This document shows, one piece after another, positions 25,513-33,655 of a stretch of 64,000 bases of DNA. The DNA comes from Limnobacter alexandrii. Its GTDB lineage: Bacteria > Pseudomonadota > Gammaproteobacteria > Burkholderiales > Burkholderiaceae_B. Position 1 is the first letter of the stretch. The number at the start of each line of letters is the position of its first letter. Where the stretch lies: positions 62,001-126,000 of the forward strand of contig NZ_SWKN01000006.1 of the NCBI RefSeq assembly GCF_005871185.1, written 5' to 3'. Both the position numbers and the translations under genes were made by a program. The notes under the pieces were generated by a model. That model had not been told where the DNA came from and searched no databases. It saw only the letters and a program-made list of their open reading frames with translations.

Positions 25513-28500
25513 ATGGAAAACCCAAATCCCAATGTGGGCATTATTAAAACAGCAGGTGGCCTGCAAGTTGAACGTGGTGGTCAAATCATCAATCTCAGCC
25601 AAGGTGACGCCCTGAAATGGAACGATGTAGTTACCAACACAGGAACCCAAACAGCTGAGGTGTTGATGCCCGCAGTATCCGCCGGACACGGCGATACCTT
25701 GCTGCAACTAGCCCCCAATGCCTCTGCCAAACTGGAAGAAATTTCCTCAACCGTTGCAGACGGTGCCACACGTACTGAAGTGGTTGCGCTTAGCGAAGGC
25801 GTTGAGCTGTATGACATCGACAACGATGTGAGTTCCGCCATTTTGACCCCCTACGAAGGAACTATGTCTGGCCTGGTCGGCGCCGGTTTGTTGGCAGGCG
25901 GCAGCGCAGGTGCTGGCGTTGGCGCAGCAATTGGTGGCGCAGCCTTGGGCGCGATTGCCTTGAGTGATGATGGCGACGACACTGTAACAACAGTAGACCC
26001 CAGCGACGACAGCGATTCTGACTCTGACAGCGATTCTGACTCCGACAGCGATTCTGACTCCGACAGCGATTCTGACTCCGACAGCGATTCTGACTCTGAC
26101 AGCGATTCTGACTCCGACAGCGATTCCGACTCCGACAGCGATTCCGACTCCGACAGCGATTCCGACTCCGACAGCGACTCTGACTCCGACAGCGATTCCG
26201 ACTCCGACAGCGACTCTGACTCCGACAGCGACTCTGACTCCGACAGCGATTCCGACTCCGACAGCGACTCCGACAGCGACTCCGACAGCGACTCTGACTC
26301 CGACAGCGACTCCGACAGCGACTCCGACAGCGACTCCGACAGCGATTCTGACTCCGACAGCGATGCTGAAGGTGATACATCTGGTTTGATCGGTGGTGTT
26401 GAATCACTCAACGATGGCTTGGAACAGACTCCACTCGCGCCAATCACCGCAGTGACAGGCGCAGTGAACGACGGCCTGACGACCGTATCCGACGGCATTG
26501 CCAGTGTGGCCGACCAAGACCCCACAGGCGTTGCCAACCTGCTGGCTGAAACTGTTGGTCAGCCTCAAGAAGGCTACACCAACGAGCAAGAAGGCCTTGC
26601 CGGTACAGTGAGCAACCTGTCTCAAGGCCTTGCTGAAGGCGCAGAGCCAACACCGCTAGACCCAGTGGTAGACCCCTTGGCACAAACCTTGGGTTACAGC
26701 GAGAACGAGCCAGCAGCGCAGGAAGGCATGCTCTCGGCGGCCGCGGCCAACCCAAGGGCAAGAAACCGAGGTGAAGTCGACGGTGTTGCCCAAGGCTTGA
26801 CGAAGGCAGGGAACGTTTTGGCCTCAGATGAGAGCCCACTGAGCCCATTGACTGCCGGCATCTTGGCGCCAGTCAATGGCACAAAGGAAGACAACACAGG
26901 CTCACCCGGCGTACCAGGCACTTTGCAAGAAGTAGCTGAAGGCTTGACCGACTTGACCAACCCGAACAGCGCTTTTGCGCCTTTGGCTCCGCTTACCAGT
27001 GGTTTGGCCTTCGTGGTAGCCGGTGGAGAAGACCCAACCGGCGGACAACTTCCTGAGCAACTATCAGGTGGCTTGGCCGGTGGTGTGGCCATGCTTGGTG
27101 AACAGGCAACTGGCAATGCCGGCTCTGCCGGTCCGGGCGAACCACTTGTTGAAACCGTGGGCAACCTGCTCGGCGGCGAGCGCGCAGAAGATGATGGCGG
27201 CGAACCCGGCGAAGGTGAAGAGCCTGGAGAAGGCGGCACAACCGGTACACCACTGGACGTGATCCTTGACCCGGTCGCTGACGCAATTGGCGGTGGCGCT
27301 CCATCACTGCCAGGCTTGCCTGGTGGCGGTGAAGGTGGCATTCCAGAAACTCCGCTGTCACCCTTGACAGACGCGTTGATGGAAAATGCAGACCCAGCCG
27401 TTTTCGCTGAAAGCCTGGCTGGTGTAATCGAAGACATCGGCACCAACACTCCACTGGAGGCTGTGACTGATCCACTGGTTGAGGCACTTCGTTCCGGTGG
27501 TCTGCCAGACATGGGCGGCGGTGACGATGGCGAAGAGCCTGGAGAGCCTAACCCAACTGCCGGTCCAATCGAAAGTGCGGCCCAGCAATTTGTGGATGTA
27601 GCCCCAATCGAGATGATCCCTGCAATTGGCCAGCCAATTGAAGACGGTATCGTGACTGGTGCTGCCGCACTGGACGGCCTGCTGGCCGGTGGCATCCCAG
27701 GCGCACCTGCAATCCCAGGCCTGCCTGGTGGTGACGAAGGTGAGCCAGGTGAAGGCCCAACAGGAACACCACTGGATGCAGTATTGGCTCCATTGGTTGG
27801 TTTGACCGAAGGTGGCTTGCCAGAACTTCCAGGTCTGCCTGGTGGTGATACCGGTGGTGAAACACCCGCACCTAATCCAGATGCAGGTCCGATTGAAAGC
27901 GCGGCCCAGCAATTTGTGGATGTAGCCCCAATCGAGATGATCCCTGCAATTGGCCAGCCAATTGAAGACGGTATCGTGACTGGTGCTGCCGCACTGGACG
28001 GCCTGCTGGCCGGTGGCATCCCAGGCGCACCTGCAATCCCCGGTTTGCCCGGTGGTGACGAAGGTGAGCCAGGTGAAGGCCCAACAGGAACGCCTCTGGA
28101 CGCAGTATTGGCTCCATTGACTGACCTTGCTGGTGGTGGTTTGCCAGAAATCCCAGGCCTGCCTGGTGGTGATACCGGTGGTGAAACACCCGCACCTAAT
28201 CCAGATGCAGGTCCGATTGAAAGCGCAGCCCAGCAGTTCGTGGACGTTGCTCCAATCGAAATGATCCCTGTAATTGGCCAGCCAATTGAAGACGGCATCA
28301 TCACTGGCGCCATGACACTGGACGGCCTGCTGGCCGGTGGTATCCCAGGTGCGCCTGCAATCCCAGGCCTGCCTGGTGGCGGTGAAGGTGGTACCGACGG
28401 CCCAACAGGAACGCCTCTGGACGCAGTATTGGCTCCATTGGCTGACCTGGCGGGTGGTGGTTTGCCAGATGCTGGTGCACTGCCAATCCCGACCGATCCG

Positions 28501-28599
28501 TCTGCTCTGACAGATCTGCTCGGTGGCACAGGCTCACCCCTGGGTTCACTGCCAGGTGCTGACGACCTGCCGACAATCCCAGGCCTGCCAACTGCCTAA
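25513..28599 (+). CDS. Very acidic SD-repeat protein, adhesin-like, with an N-terminal retention-module-like domain
   Basis: 1028 residues from ATG 25513 (AAGGA upstream). Residues 1-110 ([20 protein letters not shown], then [13 protein letters not shown]) resemble the N-terminal retention/FecR-like module of LapA/BapA-type adhesins. Residues 118-150 are a Gly/Ala-rich hydrophobic stretch ([19 protein letters not shown]). Residues 164-284 are a nearly pure Ser-Asp repeat. The rest is Gly/Pro/Asp/Glu-rich with recurring [10 protein letters not shown] and GLPGLPGG-type motifs and three 108-residue tandem repeats from residue 689. There is no Sec signal peptide, no LPXTG-like anchor and no visible RTX repeats at the C terminus. 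I infer a secreted or surface-displayed protein; export route unknown. Divergent from tamA-tamB-glycosyltransferase. Confidence 0.7.
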   Translation: MENPNPNVGIIKTAGGLQVERGGQIINLSQGDALKWNDVVTNTGTQTAEVLMPAVSAGHGDTLLQLAPNASAKLEEISSTVADGATRTEVVALSEGVELYDIDNDVSSAILTPYEGTMSGLVGAGLLAGGSAGAGVGAAIGGAALGAIALSDDGDDTVTTVDPSDDSDSDSDSDSDSDSDSDSDSDSDSDSDSDSDSDSDSDSDSDSDSDSDSDSDSDSDSDSDSDSDSDSDSDSDSDSDSDSDSDSDSDSDSDSDSDSDSDSDSDSDSDSDSDSDSDSDSDSDAEGDTSGLIGGVESLNDGLEQTPLAPITAVTGAVNDGLTTVSDGIASVADQDPTGVANLLAETVGQPQEGYTNEQEGLAGTVSNLSQGLAEGAEPTPLDPVVDPLAQTLGYSENEPAAQEGMLSAAAANPRARNRGEVDGVAQGLTKAGNVLASDESPLSPLTAGILAPVNGTKEDNTGSPGVPGTLQEVAEGLTDLTNPNSAFAPLAPLTSGLAFVVAGGEDPTGGQLPEQLSGGLAGGVAMLGEQATGNAGSAGPGEPLVETVGNLLGGERAEDDGGEPGEGEEPGEGGTTGTPLDVILDPVADAIGGGAPSLPGLPGGGEGGIPETPLSPLTDALMENADPAVFAESLAGVIEDIGTNTPLEAVTDPLVEALRSGGLPDMGGGDDGEEPGEPNPTAGPIESAAQQFVDVAPIEMIPAIGQPIEDGIVTGAAALDGLLAGGIPGAPAIPGLPGGDEGEPGEGPTGTPLDAVLAPLVGLTEGGLPELPGLPGGDTGGETPAPNPDAGPIESAAQQFVDVAPIEMIPAIGQPIEDGIVTGAAALDGLLAGGIPGAPAIPGLPGGDEGEPGEGPTGTPLDAVLAPLTDLAGGGLPEIPGLPGGDTGGETPAPNPDAGPIESAAQQFVDVAPIEMIPVIGQPIEDGIITGAMTLDGLLAGGIPGAPAIPGLPGGGEGGTDGPTGTPLDAVLAPLADLAGGGLPDAGALPIPTDPSALTDLLGGTGSPLGSLPGADDLPTIPGLPTA
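26002..26364 (+). repeat. Serine-aspartate coding tandem repeat
   Basis: 363 bp encoding 121 residues of alternating Ser and Asp (one doubled Asp near the start). The DNA is built from 18-bp units (AGC GAT TCT GAC TCC GAC and single-base variants) that change to 12-bp units (AGC GAC TCC GAC) toward the 3' end. It is open in every frame on both strands, which explains long antisense frames here. Such tracts tend to vary in length between strains. Confidence 0.97.
27577..28470 (+). repeat. Three tandem 324-bp (108-residue) repeats
   Basis: Copies begin at 27577, 27901 and 28225, exactly 324 bp apart; the third is slightly shorter. Copies one and two are identical over roughly the first 140 bp, including silent positions, which points to a recent duplication or gene conversion. 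Each encodes [19 protein letters not shown], a Gly-Pro linker ([13 protein letters not shown]) and [12 protein letters not shown]. Confidence 0.95.
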
Positions 28600-28617
28600 T
28601 CCGCAGAAGGTCCTGAT

Positions 28618-28648
28618 AAAACCCCTCTTCGGAGGGGTTTTTTTTTGA
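28618..28648 (+). terminator. Rho-independent terminator after the SD-repeat gene
   Basis: AAAACCCCTC-TTCG-GAGGGGTTTT, a perfect 10-bp stem with a UUCG tetraloop, followed by a run of T. It separates the SD gene from its smaller paralogue, which is therefore probably transcribed from its own promoter or by read-through. Confidence 0.93.
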
Positions 28649-28715
28649 ATCCAAATTGCTGCGCCTGGCAGTAAAAATAATAACTTTACCGACAACTCAA
28701 CGGACACATCACCTC

Positions 28716-29543
28716 ATGAGCACGGCACCCCAAATTGGCACCATTGCCTCTAAAACCGACAAGCTTTTGGTTCAACGCCAAGGCGAGCAACTCACCTTGC
28801 GCCAAGGCGATGCAATTTTGGCAGGCGATGTTTTACAGAACAAAGACCTGGTCGCCGTGGATATTGAGCTGCCCGGGCAAGCCGCCGGTCAGGCCGATTC
28901 ACTGGTTACCTTAGCCCCTGAATCCGCAGCTCAAATTGCCACAAACTCGGCAGCGGAAGGCGGCATGATTGAAGTGACTTCGTTGACAGAAGGCGTCGAA
29001 CTCTTTGCAGTCAGCGAAGGCACAGATGGTGCCATCTTGCTGGCCGATGCGGGGACGGGCTTCAGCGGACTAGTCGGTGCGGGTCTACTTTCAGCAGGCG
29101 GCGCAGGTAGTGTCAGCGGCATTGCAACCGCAATCGGTGGTGGTGTGGGCGTTGCGGCACTCGCGGCCTCGTCTGGTGACGATACAAACCTGGAAGGTTC
29201 TGCATTCACGGATGTGCGGGTGGACAACGGCGACGACACAACCTCACCTGTCGACAATCCGGAGAATCCCGACGAAAGCGAGAATCCAGACGAAGAGAAC
29301 CCTGATAATCCCGAAGACCCTGTTGATAACCCAGAGGAACCCACTGATCCTGTGGATGAAGGAACTACAGGTACGCCATTGGATGCCGTTCTGGATCCCT
29401 TGGCCGATGCACTCGGCGGCACACCATTGTCGGTGATCTCCGACCCACTGTTTGATGCCCTGGGGTCTTTGCCTATTGGCTCGGCACCCAACCCAGCCGA
29501 TGCGCTTCCACTGGATGCAATCACCGGCAATCTGCCAGTCTGA
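28716..29543 (+). CDS. Small paralogue of the SD-repeat protein
   Basis: 275 residues from ATG 28716. It has the same plan as the larger neighbour in miniature: an N-terminal module (QIGTIASKTDKLLVQRQGEQ, then LTLRQGDAILAGDVL), a Gly/Ala-rich hydrophobic stretch ([17 protein letters not shown]), an acidic Asn-Pro-Glu/Asp linker in place of the SD repeat (ENPDESENPDEENPDNPED), and a C-terminal TPLDAVLDPLADALGG element. No signal peptide is visible. The ribosome-binding site is weak. It is followed by its own terminator. Probably a duplicate with a shared export or attachment mechanism; function unknown. Confidence 0.72.
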   Translation: MSTAPQIGTIASKTDKLLVQRQGEQLTLRQGDAILAGDVLQNKDLVAVDIELPGQAAGQADSLVTLAPESAAQIATNSAAEGGMIEVTSLTEGVELFAVSEGTDGAILLADAGTGFSGLVGAGLLSAGGAGSVSGIATAIGGGVGVAALAASSGDDTNLEGSAFTDVRVDNGDDTTSPVDNPENPDESENPDEENPDNPEDPVDNPEEPTDPVDEGTTGTPLDAVLDPLADALGGTPLSVISDPLFDALGSLPIGSAPNPADALPLDAITGNLPV

Positions 29544-29564
29544 TTAAAAAGCTTCAGCTCCAAC

Positions 29565-29594
29565 AAAAAGCCACCTTCTCGGTGGCTTTTTTAT
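29565..29594. terminator. Bidirectional terminator after the SD-protein paralogue
   Basis: AAAAAGCCACC-TTCTC-GGTGGCTTTTTT, with A-rich and T-rich flanks, placed between convergent genes. The stem is nearly the same sequence as the terminator at 1951. Confidence 0.92.
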
Positions 29595-29618
29595 TGTCTA
29601 CAAATACTCTGTAGCAAC

Positions 29619-30692
29619 TTATTCAAATTTGTCGTATCGAATGTTCTCCGCCTTCACACCCAGCCTGGAGAACTTGGAGATTGCGGCATCAATCATGGCC
29701 GGTGGCCCACATAAATAAGCCTGCACCTCGGGCCAGTCCAGTTGTAACTTGTCCAACTCGTCAGTCACATAACCGCGTGCGCCGGTCCAGTTTGAATTGG
29801 CAGGCTCTTCCGACAACACCTGCTTGAAGTTCAATGAACCACGCCAGCCTTGCTGAATACGACCGATTTCTTCGTCTGCATACAAATCACGCTGCGTGCG
29901 CGCGCCAAACAAATAAACCGCATCGCGCGTTTCTCCCGCCCACTTGGCCTGCTCCAGCAAACTCAAAATGGGTGCCATGCCACTGCCACCGGCCACGCAC
30001 ACAATCGGCGCAGGCTTTTCACCTTCAGCTGGGCGCAAGTAAAAATCGCCAAACGGCCCGCTCATGCTCAAGCGGGTTTCCTGTCTGTTTGCAGCAAACA
30101 GCCATTCAGTGAACTTGCCTCCCGGCACCTTTCGCACATGAAATACCAGTTCATTGGCTTCCTGGCCTTTCGGTGCCATGGCAAAGCTGTAATTGCGCGA
30201 CAGGCTGAACTCCTCAAGCCGAATTTCAGCATACTGCCCCGCCTTGAACGGCATGGGGTCATCCAGCGCCACACGCAATTCCACGATGTCGTGGGTCAAA
30301 TCTTTTTGGCCCACAATCGTGCCGCGGGTTTCAACCAAACGGTCACCACCGGAAGTCAACTCCACTTCAATTTCCAGATCCGTTTCTGGAATGGACTGAC
30401 AGGCCAATATCATTCCAGCTTTCAAATCCTCGGCACTCAACACATAACTGGAGTCAGTCAGCTCACGCACTTTGCCGCTTTTCAACTTGCATTTGCATTG
30501 GGTACAACTTCCCACCCGGCAATTGTGCGGAAACCCCAAACCAGCAGACAAGGCCGAGTTCAAAATCACCTTGCGGCCTTTCTCCACCTCGAAGCTTTGC
30601 CCACCTGGGGCCACACTCACCTTGTGGGTCACCTTGCCTTTCTTGGCAGCTGCCGCACCGCCCTGCAATCCAAACCATTCAAGCAATTTCAT
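29619..30692 (-). CDS. Ferredoxin-NAD(P)H reductase electron-transfer component (XylA-like)
   Basis: 357 residues. The N-terminal plant-type [2Fe-2S] ferredoxin domain has ligands Cys58, Cys63, Cys66 and Cys98. An FAD-binding domain (LSRNYSFAMAP) and an NAD-binding domain (CVAGGSGMAPILSLL) follow. It passes electrons from NAD(P)H through FAD and the iron-sulfur cluster to an oxygenase. The gene follows the membrane hydroxylase by 12 bp, so the pair forms a two-component monooxygenase as in XylMA. The shape also matches DesC-type partners of acyl-CoA desaturases. Confidence 0.88.
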   Translation of the reverse strand: MKLLEWFGLQGGAAAAKKGKVTHKVSVAPGGQSFEVEKGRKVILNSALSAGLGFPHNCRVGSCTQCKCKLKSGKVRELTDSSYVLSAEDLKAGMILACQSIPETDLEIEVELTSGGDRLVETRGTIVGQKDLTHDIVELRVALDDPMPFKAGQYAEIRLEEFSLSRNYSFAMAPKGQEANELVFHVRKVPGGKFTEWLFAANRQETRLSMSGPFGDFYLRPAEGEKPAPIVCVAGGSGMAPILSLLEQAKWAGETRDAVYLFGARTQRDLYADEEIGRIQQGWRGSLNFKQVLSEEPANSNWTGARGYVTDELDKLQLDWPEVQAYLCGPPAMIDAAISKFSRLGVKAENIRYDKFE

Positions 30693-30704
30693 GGCCCTCT
30701 CCTT

Positions 30705-31907
30705 TTACGCGGCAGCGCGGTTGAATTGTTGCTTGGCTTGCTGCCCCAACTGGGCTGATTTCAAACCTTTCATGCCGCTTTTCACACTGGCTTCAATGGC
30801 CAGCTTTTTCTCTTCCGGCGTAGCGAATGTTTCATCCCAGTGGTTCAACAAAGGCGTCATTACCTTCTTGTATAGCGGGGGCACCAAGGCCAACAAAATC
30901 GTACCCAGATAACCCGTTGGCAGCATGGGGGCATGGCGATAACTGCGCAGGTTCCAGTATTCTTGGTCGGCCTCGGCATGGTGGTGTGAATGACGGGTTA
31001 GCGCGTACAGCAAAGCTGTCGACACAGAGGCATTGGTATTCCAGCTGTGGCGGGGCTCTACCTTGTCCTCAGGGCGGCGAACAATGCCGTAATGCTCCAT
31101 GTAGTTCACGATTTCAAGCAAGGTTTTACCACCTGCACTCATGATCCAGAACATCACGACACCCGCCCAACCACCAATGTAATACGAGGCAACAAACAAG
31201 CTCAGGCTCATCAAATTACCGCGCATCATGCGGCTGTGAACAGGGTTCCAAACCGACTGGTTGAACTTCGCCAACCGCTGCTTCTCCAGCTTCGAGGCCG
31301 ACTTGTAACCACCAATCGTACTTTTCAGCACAAAGCCATATACATTCTCACCGCGCTGCGCTGTGGCGGGGTCTGCGGGCGTACCCAGGTTTTTGTGGTG
31401 ACCGTACACATGCTCAATCGCAAAAGAAGCGTCACACGTAAACGCCAGCATCCAGCGCCCCAAAATCATGTCGCGCATGCTGTAAGTTCGGTGGGTCAGC
31501 TCATGGCCCACATTGGTGCCACCGGCGCCAAACAAAAAGGCACCGGCCACAGCACCTACAAACCACTGATACCACGTAGTGTCTGCTTGCAGCTGCAAGC
31601 GGTCATAGCCAAAGGTACTCTTCATAAAAGCATCAATGCCCAGCACATCAACCGGTGCCACCGCCCAGGTGAAGCAAAGCGTCACCCACATCAAAATCGG
31701 CAGTGTCAACCACAACATCAGGTTCAGGAAAAACTCGCCCTCCATCCGTGGTTCACTGCGGTCATCTGGCAACAAAACATCGCCCAAGGCCACAACAAGC
31801 ACCAAAGCAGCAATGCCGGTGTACATCCACGCACCGCCCTGCATCATGGCGTGCATCACGCCAATCGCAATCAGCGGAAAAGTGGTGAATTTAAGGTAGT
31901 GCAACAT
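30705..31907 (-). CDS. AlkB/XylM-type membrane di-iron hydroxylase (alkane 1-monooxygenase-like)
   Basis: 400 residues from ATG 31907 (GGAG upstream). The histidine boxes that bind the di-iron centre are all present: HELTHR (about 135-140), EHVYGHH (165-171) and RHSHHHAEAD (305-314), plus the AlkB-type HYG motif NYMEHYG (268-274). These place it with AlkB/XylM hydroxylases rather than the stearoyl desaturases. Several transmembrane segments surround them. The reaction is presumably terminal oxidation of an alkyl chain; substrate unknown. No rubredoxin gene is adjacent; the XylA-like reductase takes that role. Confidence 0.88.
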   Translation of the reverse strand: MLHYLKFTTFPLIAIGVMHAMMQGGAWMYTGIAALVLVVALGDVLLPDDRSEPRMEGEFFLNLMLWLTLPILMWVTLCFTWAVAPVDVLGIDAFMKSTFGYDRLQLQADTTWYQWFVGAVAGAFLFGAGGTNVGHELTHRTYSMRDMILGRWMLAFTCDASFAIEHVYGHHKNLGTPADPATAQRGENVYGFVLKSTIGGYKSASKLEKQRLAKFNQSVWNPVHSRMMRGNLMSLSLFVASYYIGGWAGVVMFWIMSAGGKTLLEIVNYMEHYGIVRRPEDKVEPRHSWNTNASVSTALLYALTRHSHHHAEADQEYWNLRSYRHAPMLPTGYLGTILLALVPPLYKKVMTPLLNHWDETFATPEEKKLAIEASVKSGMKGLKSAQLGQQAKQQFNRAAA

Positions 31908-31977
31908 AGGTGGTCTCCCGTTGTGGATGCCCAATAGTTGTTGTTGGAAGGGCAAGGTCTATCCCGATGTGAATGAT

Positions 31978-31993
31978 GTTAACGATTGTAAAC
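31978..31993. promoter_or_regulatory. Candidate operator between the hydroxylase and its regulator
   Basis: GTTAACGATTGTAAAC, an imperfect palindrome (12 of 16 positions symmetric) in the divergent intergenic region. It is a possible site for the adjacent TetR-type regulator. No experimental consensus is matched. Confidence 0.3.
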
Positions 31994-32071
31994 ATGCTCG
32001 TCAATACCCTTTGTCATCAATTGGATAAAACTTCTAAATCACGGATTCATAACAGCTGTTCGGGTTTTGGT

Positions 32072-32077
32072 TATAAT
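32072..32077 (+). promoter_or_regulatory. TATAAT -10 element before the FabR-like regulator
   Basis: Perfect TATAAT ten bases before the chosen ATG. The implied transcript would have almost no leader. No good -35 hexamer is seen at the right distance. Confidence 0.4.
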
Positions 32078-32086
32078 CAGTCGCTT

Positions 32087-32731
32087 ATGACCTCCACTGC
32101 ATCAACCATCCATGGCCGCACCCGGCTTATTGAAGCTGCCCTGAACCTGAGCTATCACCGGCGAAGTTTCTCCAGCCTCGGCATTCGCGAAATTACACGC
32201 GAGGCCAAGCTGTCTGCGCCCGCATTCTATCGGCACTTCGAAGACCTGGCCGACCTCGGCACAGCGGTTATTCTGGAAGTAGAAAAAGCTGTACTCGACG
32301 CCTTCACTGAAGTACGCATGAGTACCGCCAAAGAAGCGGACCTCGATATTCGCCCCATGCTGGTCAAACGGTTTTTTGACTGGGCAGCCGACAATCCAAA
32401 ACCCGTGGTGGTGGGCGCCTCCGAAGCATTCGGTGCCTTGGAACGTATGCGTGACGGGCTCAAGAAAACAATTCGGGCGATCAGCGAAGACATCTGCAGC
32501 GACGACCGCATTGCAGCCCTGCTGCCCGGTTTGCCCAAAGAAGAAATGATTGAAGTACTGGAAGTACTGGCTCAAAACGTTCTGTTCATGGCCGTGGAGT
32601 ATGTCGAAAAGCCCGATCAGCGACAGGCCATCTACGACAAAGCGCTTCGCATTGTCGCCGTGATCTTTGCAGGCGCCCATGCCACTCACGCCATGAAGCT
32701 GGAACAGGAAGGCATTCAGACAGCTGATTGA
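32087..32731 (+). CDS. TetR-family regulator resembling FabR/DesT
   Basis: 214 residues from ATG 32087. The N-terminal region (LIEAALNLSYHRRSFSSLGI, REITREAKLSAPAFYRHFED) matches the helix-turn-helix of FabR and DesT more closely than generic TetR proteins, notably APAFYRHF with the following LADLGTAVI. FabR and DesT sense acyl thioesters and repress unsaturated fatty acid or desaturase genes. Here it is divergent from the membrane hydroxylase and its reductase, the same layout as desT-desCB, so it probably regulates them in response to acyl chains. Confidence 0.82.
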   Translation: MTSTASTIHGRTRLIEAALNLSYHRRSFSSLGIREITREAKLSAPAFYRHFEDLADLGTAVILEVEKAVLDAFTEVRMSTAKEADLDIRPMLVKRFFDWAADNPKPVVVGASEAFGALERMRDGLKKTIRAISEDICSDDRIAALLPGLPKEEMIEVLEVLAQNVLFMAVEYVEKPDQRQAIYDKALRIVAVIFAGAHATHAMKLEQEGIQTAD

Positions 32732-32857
32732 TAAATCAGCACCCAGCCCAATTTAACAAAAAAGCAACATTGTGTTTCACAGTCTGTTTAAAGGATTAAA
32801 CTGTCAACACACAAATTAACATTGTGGTAACAAAATCCCAAAGCAGGAGCCACACCC

Positions 32858-33601
32858 ATGCGCATCGCCATTCTCGAAGACGATCTGACCCAAAGCGAAA
32901 TGCTGCGCTGGGTGCTTGAATCGGTCAATCACAAATGCCATTGTTTCGCCACCTTCAAAAGCTTTCAAACCGCGCTGTACCGCGACAGCTTTGACCTGGT
33001 GTTGCTCGACTGGGTGTTGCCCGACAGCTCTGGCCCCAAAGTCATGCACTGGATCCGTGAAACCCTGCACATCAAGGTACCCGTGCTGTTCATCACCTCC
33101 AAAACCGACGAAGAAAACATTGTTGAAGCGCTCAATGCAGGGGCCGACGACTACATGATCAAGCCCATACGCCGGGGAGAACTGATTGCCCGCGCAAACG
33201 CCCTGCTGCGCCGAGCCTACCCGGAACTGACCGCCCCGGAAGTCTTTGAAATCGCCGACCTGGAATTTCATCCTAAGTTTTCCACCATCGTGCGCCACAC
33301 CAAGCGCGTGGTCATGACCCAGAAGGAATTCGACTTGGCACTTCTGCTATTTCGCAATTTGGGCAAGCCACTCTCTCGCTCACACATCCAGGAAAGCGTG
33401 TGGGGGCGCGACACCGATCTGCCCTCTCGAACCATGGACACGCACATATCCCGTGTTCGTTCCAAGCTGGCTTTGCGGCCCGAGCAAGGTTTCCGCCTGA
33501 CCCCCGTATACGGTTTTGGCTACAAGCTGGAACAAGTTGACCACGAAGGCAAATCTGCTGACCTCGAAAAAATCAAACGCCAACTCGCCGAGAACGATTG
33601 A
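32858..33601 (+). CDS. OmpR/PhoB-type response regulator (orphan)
   Basis: 247 residues. The receiver domain has the acidic pair (LEDD near 7-10), phospho-acceptor Asp51 (LLDWVLPDS) and the conserved Lys in YMIKPIRRGEL. The C-terminal winged helix shows TQKEFDLALLLFRNLGKPLSR and VRSKLALRPEQGFRLTPVYGFGY. A good AGGAG precedes the ATG. No histidine kinase gene is adjacent, so its partner lies elsewhere. It is followed by hemA, with a possible separate promoter for that gene. Confidence 0.9.
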   Translation: MRIAILEDDLTQSEMLRWVLESVNHKCHCFATFKSFQTALYRDSFDLVLLDWVLPDSSGPKVMHWIRETLHIKVPVLFITSKTDEENIVEALNAGADDYMIKPIRRGELIARANALLRRAYPELTAPEVFEIADLEFHPKFSTIVRHTKRVVMTQKEFDLALLLFRNLGKPLSRSHIQESVWGRDTDLPSRTMDTHISRVRSKLALRPEQGFRLTPVYGFGYKLEQVDHEGKSADLEKIKRQLAEND

Positions 33602-33623
33602 AGGCGTATTCGCCATAGCGGGT

Positions 33624-33629
33624 TATAAT
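33624..33629 (+). promoter_or_regulatory. Probable hemA promoter -10 element
   Basis: TATAAT 27 bases before the hemA start codon, just after the response regulator stop. A -35-like TTGAAG at 33598 is 20 bases away, longer than ideal. It suggests hemA-prfA-prmC has its own promoter. Confidence 0.45.
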
Positions 33630-33655
33630 GAAGGGTTTTCCGCCCAGTAGGTATT

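Noticed and set aside
26002-26364. Possible CRISPR array
   Set aside because: The repeats are in frame, contiguous, without unique spacers, and encode Ser-Asp; no cas genes are present.
25851-26537. Long antisense frames opposite the SD tract (Ser-Glu-rich and Arg-Cys/Ser-rich)
   Set aside because: Any 6/12/18-bp repeat free of stops stays open in all frames; these are mirror images of the SD tract with no start signals.
26694-28529. A 611-codon antisense frame opposite the Gly/Pro-rich half of the SD protein
   Set aside because: Pro/Ser-rich translation arises from the GC-skewed repetitive coding strand; it repeats every 324 bp with the sense repeats and has no ribosome site.
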